Of a stretch of 12,346 bases of DNA, positions 1 through 7,402 are shown piece after piece; within the stretch, counting starts at the first letter, position 1; each line of letters opens with the position of its first letter. The DNA comes from Acidobacteriota bacterium (GTDB taxonomy: Bacteria > Acidobacteriota > Terriglobia > Terriglobales > Acidobacteriaceae). A model generated the notes under the pieces. The model did not search any database. It was not told the DNA's origin and was given only the letters and a program-made list of their open reading frames with translations. The stretch covers positions 1 through 12,346 of the forward strand of contig JAJXZK010000321.1 of NCBI GenBank assembly GCA_021780095.1. The letters are read 5' to 3'. The translations under genes and the position numbers were made by a program.

Positions 1-282
1 GGCGTTTTCAATCCACTGCAGTTTGTTCTCGTTGTCTCGATAGAAGGGCTCCGGGATCAGCTTGTTGCGCAGTAAATCCAGCTGCACATTGCCGGGAACC
101 GTGGCGGGCAGCCAATGGTCATGAGCGATCCCTTGCACATTCGTGACTTGCCGGAACTCCCACCCGTGGTTCAACGGAATCGATTGTTTCGCTGCCGCCG
201 AAGTAAGTGGGGCCAAAACCCAGGCAAATCCAATCATCATCACCGCAATCAGAGTAGGCCGCAACGCCCCGGACAGCTTCAT
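1..282 (-). CDS. GH2 beta-mannosidase-like glycosidase, N-terminal part (runs off the left edge)
   Basis: Only the first 94 codons are inside the window; the frame is open to base 1. The ATG at 282 is preceded by a GGGAG ribosome site about 9 bases upstream. Residues 1-31 form a signal peptide (hydrophobic stretch from about 10 to 26, then an Ala-rich AAA cleavage site), so the enzyme is likely exported. The mature start has the N-terminal jelly-roll signature of the GH2 beta-mannosidase group: a GWEF segment at 40-43, WLPATVPGNV at 57-66, DLL at 69-71, and IPEPFYRDNE at 76-85 followed by LQWIE at 88-92. These enzymes remove terminal beta-linked mannose from oligosaccharides. The catalytic glutamates lie outside the window, so substrate and integrity are unknown. 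The gene is divergent from the dioxygenase gene and shares its promoter region. Other GH2 activities remain possible, but the PFYRDNE/LQWIE block favours the mannosidase branch. Confidence 0.85.
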   Translation of the reverse strand, partial: MKLSGALRPTLIAVMMIGFAWVLAPLTSAAAKQSIPLNHGWEFRQVTNVQGIAHDHWLPATVPGNVQLDLLRNKLIPEPFYRDNENKLQWIENA

Positions 283-454
283 CGTTTAACTCCCGTCAAA
301 TTTGCTGCTACCGACAATTTATACTCAAACCAACGAATCGATTCGATAGTCTCCAGACGGCGATTCGATTGGCAACCCGAAAGGTTGTAACTACACTAAG
401 ATCTGATTCGCGGCGCACATATTTTTACTGGACACTTACGATGGAGAGTTCTCA
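283..454. promoter_or_regulatory. Divergent promoter region between the GH2 gene and the PhyH-family gene
   Basis: This 172-bp spacer must drive both divergent genes. For the plus-strand gene, TTGGCA at 369-374 and TACACT at 392-397 are 17 bp apart, a fair sigma-70-like pair that would give a leader of about 50 bases. For the minus-strand gene, TATAAA (read on the minus strand, 318-323) is a good -10 box about 36 bases before the ATG, but its -35 is weak. The motif GATTCGAT occurs at 340-347 and again at 362-369. Promoter calls by eye are uncertain. Confidence 0.4.
334..345. promoter_or_regulatory. Perfect 12-bp palindrome, candidate operator
   Basis: The sequence CGAATCGATTCG reads the same on both strands. 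It has a central CG step like many LacI-family operators, and it lies just upstream of the minus-strand -10 box, overlapping where its -35 would be, and upstream of the plus-strand -35. That position suits a repressor controlling the GH2 gene or both divergent genes. No regulator gene is in the window, and a 12-bp palindrome can arise by chance, so the assignment is tentative. Confidence 0.35.
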
Positions 455-1279
455 ATGGCGACAGCAGAGGACATACAGCAGGACCTGAGTGAGACATATC
501 CAATCTCGCCGGAACAGATCGAACAATATCAGCAGAACGGATATATCAAGCTCAAGCATGTACTTTCCGCCGAAACACTCGCCTACTACGGCCGCGAAAT
601 CACTCGGAAAGTAAAAGAACTCAACGCGGAACATCTTCCGATTGAGGAACGCGACCTGTACCATCGCGCATTTCTCCAGGTAGAAAATCTTTGGGAAAGC
701 AGCAGCCTGGTTCGCGAATTTGTTACCTCGACAAAACTGGGCCGCATCGCCGCCCAGCTTATGAACTCGACCGGCGTGCGCATCTACCATGACCAGGCGC
801 TCTATAAGGAAGCGGGCGGGGGCATTACTCCCTGGCACGCCGATCAATACTACTGGCCCGTGGACACGAACAAAACCATCACCGCCTGGATCCCGTTGCA
901 GGAAACTCCATTGGAAATGGGGCCGCTCGCCTTCTGTCCGAAAAGTCATCGCGTCACCTACGGTCGCGATCTGGAGATTGGACAGGAAAGCGAAGATCGG
1001 ATTGGCGAGGCCCTCAAAGATCACGGAATCGATGAAGGAAAATTCGACCTGGGAGAAGTGAGCTTTCATTCCGGGTGGACCTTCCATCGCGCCGGCCAAA
1101 ACACTACGACAATTCCGCGCGAGGTGATGACCGTTATTTATATGGACGAGAACATGCGTCTTATTCAGCCGGTGAATTCGTATCAGCACGCCGATCGCGA
1201 CAAGTATTGCCCTGGCATTGAGGTGGGCGATCTGATCCACACTCCCATGAACCTGCTGGTGTGGAGCAGCCGCAGCTAG
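455..1279 (+). CDS. Phytanoyl-CoA dioxygenase (PhyH) family Fe(II)/2-oxoglutarate oxygenase
   Basis: The 274-residue product is a cytoplasmic (no signal peptide) member of the PhyH family, non-haem iron enzymes that hydroxylate or otherwise oxidise small molecules using 2-oxoglutarate and O2. The iron-binding facial triad is visible: H128 and D130 in the PWHADQYYW segment, and H211 in FHRAGQN. R222, eleven residues after H211, matches the spacing of the arginine that holds 2-oxoglutarate in human PhyH. The AWIPLQETPLEMGPLAFCPKSH block at 144-165 is the usual core beta-strand region of the family. The ATG at 455 has a GGAGAG ribosome site at 443-448. The gene stands alone on its strand, divergent from the GH2 gene and convergent with the esterase gene 43 bp away. 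The substrate cannot be predicted; PhyH proteins in bacteria act on lipids, osmolytes and secondary metabolites as well as acyl-CoA. The family call is firm. Confidence 0.9.
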   Translation: MATAEDIQQDLSETYPISPEQIEQYQQNGYIKLKHVLSAETLAYYGREITRKVKELNAEHLPIEERDLYHRAFLQVENLWESSSLVREFVTSTKLGRIAAQLMNSTGVRIYHDQALYKEAGGGITPWHADQYYWPVDTNKTITAWIPLQETPLEMGPLAFCPKSHRVTYGRDLEIGQESEDRIGEALKDHGIDEGKFDLGEVSFHSGWTFHRAGQNTTTIPREVMTVIYMDENMRLIQPVNSYQHADRDKYCPGIEVGDLIHTPMNLLVWSSRS

Positions 1280-1322
1280 ATGGCAAATTCAGACTTGCGA
1301 GAGTGCCCTTGTTGCAATCAGC

Positions 1323-3491
1323 CTACTGCACCTTCCAAGTCCACAAATATAGCTGGTGCCTGTGGAACTGGTAAGGCTGATAGAGCGGCTGGGTTCCATA
1401 CCTGACGTCGGGCGTGAAGGTATAGCTATAGGTCTCGCAATCCAGAATTGCACGCACCTCAGTTCCCTTCGGCGTCGCTGGGTTTAGTTCGATGACGCTG
1501 GTGCGATTTTCAGCGGAGGTCCACTCGCGTCCCTTGGTCTCCTGCAGGTCGGCTATTTCCGTGATCCACGGCGAATCGGTGTAGACCTTGGCGCGACACC
1601 AATTCCCTTTATCGAATGGATCGAGTCCTTGCGCCACTTGCAGCCAAACTGTCGCCTGTTCGCCGGGCTGTAGTTCTCCATTTCCGTTGCCTTGCCCCTC
1701 AGTGACTGTGCGCGGAACGCTGGTCCCGCCGCCGTGGACACTTTGGTAGAAGGTTGGAAATGTCTTCGTTCGTCCATCCAGAACCACGACTGCTAACGGC
1801 CGCGCGAGATTCGAGGGCGCGACCAGCACATCGAAGTATGTGTGCAGGTCTGCTGATTCAACTTTGTCTTTCGCCCTCGCTGCGCTCGCATTCAGATACA
1901 ACCGAGTTCTTGAGAAATCGCCATCGCCGGCCGTGAACTGCACTAAAAACTTGGAGCCAAGGTCAACCACTTGTCCTGATTTCATTTCCGGTACAACAGC
2001 GGCGCCGCGTAGGATTTGCACTGTGGGATAGTCGGAGCTCAATTCCACATGCAGATTTCTTAGCGGCGCGGCGCCAGGATTCCAGATGCGAATCGGCAGC
2101 GTCAGCGGCTTACCCGGCATCAGTCGAAGATGATCGTGCGTCGTCAACGGCAGCAGAATCGGAGGCTGTACAGCGTTTATGCCCTCGCCGGAAAAGGAAA
2201 ATGCATGACCGCTGCAATCCGTCGCCAGATGCAATTTTCCCTGCGGATCGGCGACCATATCTTTCGTCGTCATCCGGTCATCCTTCATGCTCCAATCGTA
2301 GACCTTGTATGTAGCGCCCCTCTGATACAGGTTTGCCGTCGTCACCTTCAACTGCGTGCACACCGCCGGCGGCCCATCTGGAGCCCATTGACGCGAAGTG
2401 ATTTGCATTCCCGCTTGGCTGACATGCTGCAGGTAGATCATGGCTGGGCCGGCGATATCGGCGTGCACGGCATAGCCCCACGCATCGAAGCGATTGAATG
2501 CGCTGGCATAATTCCAGTGCGTCGGCGTGGTGTCGAGCGCGGGATTGGCAAACGCCCTCATGTGAAACTCGAACGTCTCCGCGATGGAAGTCGCCCAGTG
2601 ACGATCATATTCATCCTGGCGAAATTCAAAATCGACCGACGGCGTCGCCGCGAAGGCCGCGCGTGTTTCTTCCGTGTACTGGCTTATGTAATCGCCGCTG
2701 GCACGGATTAACCGAACGGGTGTGTGCTGGAAACTCAATACGTAATCCTTCGGCCGCCACAGCGAGCGCCGACCCTTTTCTCCTACGTAAAATTCCGGAC
2801 CCGGATTGAACGCCGAGCAACTGCCGATGATTTGCGGGTAGCGGGCACTCAGGTACAGGCTCATAAAGCCGCCCATGCTCAACCCCGATGTCGCTCGATA
2901 GCGCCGCGAAGTAAGAGTTCGATAATTCGCATCAATAGCGGCAACCTGCTCGAGAAAATATTTGCCGAAATCGATGTCTCCCCCGGGCCGACGAAGATCA
3001 TATGGGTCCCCGCCGTAAAATCCCGTGTAGTCGCGGGCAACATATCCATCCACTCCGACCACAATCACAGCATGGGTCGCGACAAACCGGCAAATCTTCG
3101 GCACCGTGTCCTCGCCGCGATCGTAGTCCTCCAGCGTGTATCGATCGCTGTGGCCATGCAAGTAATAAATAACAGGATAGCGAGCGGAAACCGCGTCGTA
3201 ATTTGTCGGCAAGAAAATCCGGTAGTGTCGCGGACCGCCGAACACCCTGGAGTCAAATGTCTCGTCACGAAATTCTGCAGTCCCTGCCGCGCAATGCAGC
3301 ACCGTGTCCGGAGAAGTCCTTTGCGCTTCGATATCGCCAGCGGTCTTTGCGTTCACTGAAGGCACATTCTGCGCTCGCAGGCTCGCGGCATGAAATATCA
3401 CAATACCGATGCAGCAGGCAAAAACCACAGCTGCGAGTGACGCCCGGATTATTCTCCACACAACTCTTCGACGAATGTTGTGCCGATCCAT
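1323..3491 (-). CDS. Secreted putative esterase (alpha/beta-hydrolase, esterase-D-like) with C-terminal Ig-like domains
   Basis: The 722-residue protein starts with a long signal peptide: basic residues 5-16, hydrophobic 18-35, likely cut after SLRA at 40. Residues about 70-315 are a PF00756-type esterase domain: oxyanion-loop HGH at 112-114, nucleophile S205 in GLSMGG, a probable acid D267 in ASGDY, and H298 in YDRHWA. This fold includes acetyl-xylan, feruloyl and S-formylglutathione esterases; the exact ester is not readable. The remainder (about 320-722) is unusual in length for the family and contains two Ig/CARDB-like beta domains: one around 455-560 (with IRIWNPGAAPLRNLHVEL) and one around 565-700 (with NGNGELQPGEQATVWLQV, the phrase typical of such domains). 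They may bind carbohydrate or extend the enzyme from the surface. The ATG is 13 bp after the GH105 stop, so the two are co-transcribed. The ribosome site (AGGGCGAG) is weak, suggesting coupling to the upstream gene. Confidence 0.8.
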   Translation of the reverse strand: MDRHNIRRRVVWRIIRASLAAVVFACCIGIVIFHAASLRAQNVPSVNAKTAGDIEAQRTSPDTVLHCAAGTAEFRDETFDSRVFGGPRHYRIFLPTNYDAVSARYPVIYYLHGHSDRYTLEDYDRGEDTVPKICRFVATHAVIVVGVDGYVARDYTGFYGGDPYDLRRPGGDIDFGKYFLEQVAAIDANYRTLTSRRYRATSGLSMGGFMSLYLSARYPQIIGSCSAFNPGPEFYVGEKGRRSLWRPKDYVLSFQHTPVRLIRASGDYISQYTEETRAAFAATPSVDFEFRQDEYDRHWATSIAETFEFHMRAFANPALDTTPTHWNYASAFNRFDAWGYAVHADIAGPAMIYLQHVSQAGMQITSRQWAPDGPPAVCTQLKVTTANLYQRGATYKVYDWSMKDDRMTTKDMVADPQGKLHLATDCSGHAFSFSGEGINAVQPPILLPLTTHDHLRLMPGKPLTLPIRIWNPGAAPLRNLHVELSSDYPTVQILRGAAVVPEMKSGQVVDLGSKFLVQFTAGDGDFSRTRLYLNASAARAKDKVESADLHTYFDVLVAPSNLARPLAVVVLDGRTKTFPTFYQSVHGGGTSVPRTVTEGQGNGNGELQPGEQATVWLQVAQGLDPFDKGNWCRAKVYTDSPWITEIADLQETKGREWTSAENRTSVIELNPATPKGTEVRAILDCETYSYTFTPDVRYGTQPLYQPYQFHRHQLYLWTWKVQ

Positions 3492-3504
3492 GTCTCGCCC
3501 TTCG

Positions 3505-5541
3505 TCATTTCTTGTGAGTGCTTGCCTTCGCCGGACTCGGCAGCGGAGCCGGCAATTGTTCGATCAACCAGCGAACCATCTCCTTGCCTCCGGAAAAGTT
3601 GTCGTACTGCCGCGGCAGGTTGTGATTATGACCATCCACATACTCGTTGTAGACCCACGGATCGACGACAGCCAGGACAGTCCCTCTGCCATACGTCGCC
3701 CCGGCCATCATGATGGTTCCCTGTTGCTCCAGCAGCGCGAACGCCGGTTTGCGCACGGAAATGGTGCATGTGTCTTTCATGTAGAAAATATGCGAGCCCG
3801 GGACTACAGGAGAATCCCCACTCACCGCCAGCCGGCCGGCTTGGAGATCTTCGCCTATTACATGGTGGGACAACACATTATTAAAGTGAATGCCGAACTT
3901 GTCGGCTAACAGATTCAGGTGATCGATGTCGGCGTTGGGTCCATCGTTCTCCATTATCACGAGGACTCCGCCCTGTTTGACCCACGCTGCAACCTGCGCG
4001 GCATCCTTGGGCTGCACATAATGCGGATCTGGATTCTTCGAAGGGATATCCGGCGACACGATCATGTACATCTGCGCATGCTTCAGATTCTCGAGCGTCG
4101 GCGCACTATATAGTGTTGTCGTCCTAACTCCGTAGCCACGAAAGATATGTCCAAGAAAGGAGAACCCGCTATTTGCCTGGTCATCCCATTTGTAGTGGAA
4201 ATATTCTTTCTGTCCGGCCGCGTTCGTCCGCTGCTGACTGTTGAACCAGGCGTCCATCCTGACCGTCGCGCCCTCACCCGTGAGAGCGGTCGGCGCTAAC
4301 TCCATTTCGCTGCTCGCTAACAGAAATGCTCCCACTCCCCGCGGATCATTGCTGGTTCTCGGCACGCTGATGTAATAGGAATAACTGCCGTCGCTACGCG
4401 CGTTCCCACCCAACTCGGTTCCCGACACGGTGTCACTGATCGTCAGCGAACCATTTGGATTGTTCTGCACGAAGTATTGCAGGATGCCGCGATAGCCTCG
4501 GGCCGCGTTCCTGGCATAACCTGGCGGCAAGTATCCCAGGCGCACGCCTTTGGCGAAGGCGTAGGTAAACATGCAGGAGGCGGACGACTCCAAATAATTC
4601 CCTTTCGCCTGCGGCCTATCCAGAACTTCATACCATAGTCCGGTGCGAGGATCCTGCACCTTGGCCACCGCTGCAGCCTTGCGATTTAAGATTGCGATCA
4701 GCTCAGCACGGCCCGGATCATTCGGCTTGTAATACGGCAACGTATCCACCAGGGCCATCAGGTACCATCCAGTGGCTCGCGCCCAGAAGCTCGGTGAATC
4801 TCCCGTAGTTTTATCCGCCCAGGCTTGTTGCTTCGACTCATCCCAGCCGTGATATAGCAGGCCGGACTTCGGATCACTCGCATGCTGGTTGATCAAGACA
4901 AATTGCTTCGTGATATCCGCAAAATCGTTCGGCTCTTGAAACATCACCGCGTATTCGGCATAGAAAGGCTCCGCCATGTACAGCCCGTCCAGCCACATCT
5001 GGTCGGGCGTCTCGCCGTGATGCCAGAATCCTCCGGAGACATTGCGCGGCTGCGTTGCCAATTGATCGCGGATCAGTTTCGCCGCCTTGTAATACTTTGC
5101 CTCCTGCGTCACTCCATATAGCAGCAGTAATTGGTTGCCAAGCAAAACGCTGTCCAGGTTGTGAGCCTTCGCCTCGAAGGTTCGGATCGACCCATCGTCG
5201 GCAACATATTGGTCCACCCCTCTCTTCAAGTAGTCGTAGTACGCAGGATCGGCAGTGTTATGCCAGACATCGTCCATTCCATTCAGCACGATACCCAGCC
5301 GATAGTCCCATTTCCACTCCCCCTTATCCGCGGAGTAATGACCGTCCGGCCAATTCTGCATCACGGAGCGCGCCATCTGCTGCGACAAAGGAGTCGTCTC
5401 CGCCTGCACGCCACACAAAGCGAAGGCGAGCCCGCCGATTGCACAACCCGTGGCGAAACACTCCAAAAACTTAAAAACAAACGATTGCAACGTTACGATC
5501 CGTTGCGCGCAGCTGTCGGCGGAAAGTTTGAAGGAAAGCAT
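3505..5541 (-). CDS. Secreted GH105 unsaturated uronyl (rhamnogalacturonyl-type) hydrolase with extra C-terminal domain
   Basis: I chose the ATG at 5541 (678 residues) because AGGAGAG sits 7 bases before it; an in-frame TTG at 5565 lacks such a site. Residues about 23-44 are a signal hydrophobic core with cleavage near VQA47, so the enzyme is exported. Residues about 50-412 are the (alpha/alpha)6 barrel of GH105/GH88 (PF07470): WKWDYRLG at 76-83, PDQMWLDGLYMAEPF at 179-193 whose D185 corresponds to the catalytic aspartate of YteR, SGLLYHGWDES at 226-236, and FWARATGWYLMAL at 252-264. These enzymes hydrate and release the delta-4,5-unsaturated uronic acid left at chain ends by polysaccharide lyases (rhamnogalacturonan, ulvan and others). 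Residues about 420-665 form a second domain not needed for GH105 activity; GGVLVIMENDG near 524-534 and DPWVYNEY suggest a DUF4350/glutamine-amidotransferase-like Rossmann fold, function unknown. It lies 151 bp downstream of the sulfatase gene and 13 bp upstream of the esterase gene. Confidence 0.88.
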   Translation of the reverse strand: MLSFKLSADSCAQRIVTLQSFVFKFLECFATGCAIGGLAFALCGVQAETTPLSQQMARSVMQNWPDGHYSADKGEWKWDYRLGIVLNGMDDVWHNTADPAYYDYLKRGVDQYVADDGSIRTFEAKAHNLDSVLLGNQLLLLYGVTQEAKYYKAAKLIRDQLATQPRNVSGGFWHHGETPDQMWLDGLYMAEPFYAEYAVMFQEPNDFADITKQFVLINQHASDPKSGLLYHGWDESKQQAWADKTTGDSPSFWARATGWYLMALVDTLPYYKPNDPGRAELIAILNRKAAAVAKVQDPRTGLWYEVLDRPQAKGNYLESSASCMFTYAFAKGVRLGYLPPGYARNAARGYRGILQYFVQNNPNGSLTISDTVSGTELGGNARSDGSYSYYISVPRTSNDPRGVGAFLLASSEMELAPTALTGEGATVRMDAWFNSQQRTNAAGQKEYFHYKWDDQANSGFSFLGHIFRGYGVRTTTLYSAPTLENLKHAQMYMIVSPDIPSKNPDPHYVQPKDAAQVAAWVKQGGVLVIMENDGPNADIDHLNLLADKFGIHFNNVLSHHVIGEDLQAGRLAVSGDSPVVPGSHIFYMKDTCTISVRKPAFALLEQQGTIMMAGATYGRGTVLAVVDPWVYNEYVDGHNHNLPRQYDNFSGGKEMVRWLIEQLPAPLPSPAKASTHKK

Positions 5542-5555
5542 TGTCGTTCTCTCCT
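5535..5555 (-). promoter_or_regulatory. Ribosome binding site that fixes the GH105 start
   Basis: On the minus strand AGGAGAG (5549-5555) precedes the ATG at 5541 with a 7-base spacer. It is the best Shine-Dalgarno match in the polysaccharide region and argues for starting eight codons after the longest open frame, which begins with TTG. Confidence 0.7.
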
Positions 5556-5692
5556 GATACAGCAAATCCAGCGAGTCCGCTCCTAAAATGCGAACTGAAG
5601 CAGCACCGGCCCTGGATGAATGTTTGTACGCAGTACAGGCTACCCTACAGGAACCGTCTGCGCCACATGCTGGGAAATGGCCGAGGACTATC

Positions 5693-7189
5693 CTACTTGA
5701 ACCGCTCCAGCACCTTCGCTGCGTCCGCTCCTTCGAGCCATGCCCCGTGATTCGCCTCGGAGTTACGAAACTCTGGCAGGCTGTCCGCGGGCATACTGGG
5801 AGTCGATAGATGCTGCTGCGTCGTACTGTAGGCCTGCTTCACCACTTCCGGCAGCGTCGCAAGCTGCTCCTGAATACTCTTCTGAATGATCGCGACTATC
5901 TCGGGATATTTCGCCGCGCAGTCGTAGCTTTCCTTCGGATCGTCGACAACGTTATACAGTTCGGGATTCCGCAGCGTGTAGTTGATGCGCCCCTGCGCTG
6001 GAACTGGCATAAACATCGGCGTATTTCCGCGCGCGATATGCAGCTTCCATTGTTTCCATCGAGCGCACTGGATATTCCAGCCTTCAAACGACAGCAAGGC
6101 TTGACGTTCCACCGCGTCCTGTTGGCACGTCAGCAGTGTCCAGATATCCCGCCCATCGAGCGGATATGCGGGCAACTCGCCGCGGCACAACCCTGCTGCC
6201 GTGGGCAGAATATCCAAGTGTGACGCCAGCGCATCCGTCACTCGACCCAGCGGCAGCGTGCCCGGCATGCTGGCAATCATCGGGATTCGCAGGCCGCCTT
6301 CATACACGCCCCCCTTTCGCCCGCGTAAATTGCCGGTGCTGCCCTGGAACCACGGGCCATGATCGCTGGTAAAAATTACCAGCGTCTTCTCTCTCTGCCC
6401 ATTTGTTTCCAGCGCTCGAAGTATCTCGCCGACGCTCCAATCAATTTCCTCCACCACGTCGCCGTAAAGCCCCAGCTCCGACTTGCCGCGGAACGACGCG
6501 GATGCGTGCAACGGAATGTGCGGGTAAGAATGCGCCATGTAGAGAAAGAATGGTTTGTCTTTTGGCCGGCTCAGAAACTCGACGGCTTTCTTTGTGTACT
6601 GCTGCGTCAGCGTATCTCGATTCGCTTCCCTCTCCACAATCGTCGAGTTGTGCAGCAGCGGCAACGGGTCCATATCGACGCTATAAGGAACACCGAAGGA
6701 TTCATCAAAACCGCGCTGCGTGGGCGCGTACTGCGGCAAGTCGCCCAGATGCCATTTGCCGACCGCCAGGCTGGCATATCCGGCCTTCTGCAGTACGTTC
6801 GCCACGGTTGTAGCGTCGAGCGACATGCCAGTGTCGCTCAGCGGACCGAACGCCCCGGTAGCGCCGACACGCGTGGGGTACAACCCCGTCATCAACGCCG
6901 CGCGCGATGCCGAACACAAGGCGATAGGGGTGCAGTGATGGGTAAAGCGCACTCCCTGGGCCGCGAGACGATCAACGTTCGGCGTAGCTAATTTCGATCC
7001 ATAACACCCAAGGTCGCCATAGCCAAGATCGTCGCAGATGATGACGACAATGTTGGGCCGGTCTGGTTTGGTCACATGCCTGGTTGCATGGCTTCGGGCC
7101 TCGGCCTCGTTCATGCCGCTGGCAACCGTGTCCAGAGTGGACGCAGCCAGCGAAGCTCCCGCAGTTGCGAGGAATTTTCTGCGATTCAT
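5693..7189 (-). CDS. Tat-exported family S1 sulfatase
   Basis: The 498-residue protein hydrolyses sulfate esters, probably on a carbohydrate, in the periplasm or outside. Residues 2-25 are a twin-arginine signal (NRRKFLATAG then a hydrophobic Ala-rich stretch), implying export after folding. Sulfatase hallmarks run in order: PNIVVIICDDLGYGDLGCYG at 45-64, with the calcium-binding D53 and D54; CSASRAALMTG at 92-102, where C92 becomes formylglycine and R96 is the conserved arginine; GKWHLG at 144-149; H224 in SYPHIP; SDHGPW at 275-280 with metal ligands D276 and H277; and K292 in GRKGGVYEGG. The third motif position is alanine rather than the more common proline, which is tolerated (C-x-P/S/A-x-R). 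The C-terminal region (ELYNVVDDPKE at 410-420) is the usual sulfatase end. No maturation enzyme is in the window. It is the first of three same-strand genes encoding exported hydrolases. The start codon has no strong ribosome site nearby. The specific sulfated substrate is unknown. Confidence 0.93.
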   Translation of the reverse strand: MNRRKFLATAGASLAASTLDTVASGMNEAEARSHATRHVTKPDRPNIVVIICDDLGYGDLGCYGSKLATPNVDRLAAQGVRFTHHCTPIALCSASRAALMTGLYPTRVGATGAFGPLSDTGMSLDATTVANVLQKAGYASLAVGKWHLGDLPQYAPTQRGFDESFGVPYSVDMDPLPLLHNSTIVEREANRDTLTQQYTKKAVEFLSRPKDKPFFLYMAHSYPHIPLHASASFRGKSELGLYGDVVEEIDWSVGEILRALETNGQREKTLVIFTSDHGPWFQGSTGNLRGRKGGVYEGGLRIPMIASMPGTLPLGRVTDALASHLDILPTAAGLCRGELPAYPLDGRDIWTLLTCQQDAVERQALLSFEGWNIQCARWKQWKLHIARGNTPMFMPVPAQGRINYTLRNPELYNVVDDPKESYDCAAKYPEIVAIIQKSIQEQLATLPEVVKQAYSTTQQHLSTPSMPADSLPEFRNSEANHGAWLEGADAAKVLERFK

Positions 7190-7399
7190 GGGCGACCGGA
7201 CTAAAAGGGATCGGCATCGTGCGCCGTCAGTCGGTAGTGTAGCGCATGCGTCCGGCGGCGCATGAAATGCACCAGCCGCCGAAAAATTCCCGCGGGCCGT
7301 CCCGCTCGCGTACTCGCCTCATCTACAAAAAATGCCGTGTTGAATTCGCAATCTTCGGGTTAGGATTCTCTCAAGATTGCGCAAGCACGGAAGGAGTCC
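7190..7399. other. Intergenic divergent spacer, mostly featureless
   Basis: This 210-bp stretch separates the sulfatase gene (minus) from the DUF4239 gene (plus) and must hold promoters for both. A weak plus-strand candidate is TTGAAT at 7340-7345 with TAGGAT at 7361-7366, but the spacer is only 15 bp. I see no hairpin, repeat or RNA gene here. Confidence 0.3.
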
Positions 7400-7402
7400 A
7401 TG
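7389..7402 (+). promoter_or_regulatory. Ribosome binding site and start codon of the DUF4239 gene
   Basis: GGAAGGAG at 7389-7396 is followed three bases later by ATG at 7400. The spacer is short, but this is the strongest Shine-Dalgarno match on this strand and it opens a 55-codon frame encoding a hydrophobic helix. It marks the true start, in a different frame from the main body of the gene. Confidence 0.65.

Noticed and set aside
452..1240. Long open frame (262 codons) antisense to the PhyH-family gene
   Set aside because: It mirrors a gene with clear iron-binding motifs and a good ribosome site; the antisense protein has no recognisable domain and is a by-product of codon bias.
2130..2711. 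193-codon plus-strand frame inside the esterase gene
   Set aside because: It is antisense to a continuous gene with a signal peptide and catalytic motifs and has no recognisable features.
5542..5692. Possible small gene or RNA between sulfatase and GH105
   Set aside because: The 151-bp spacer has no strong hairpin, promoter pair or ribosome-site-led frame; I see nothing supportable in it.
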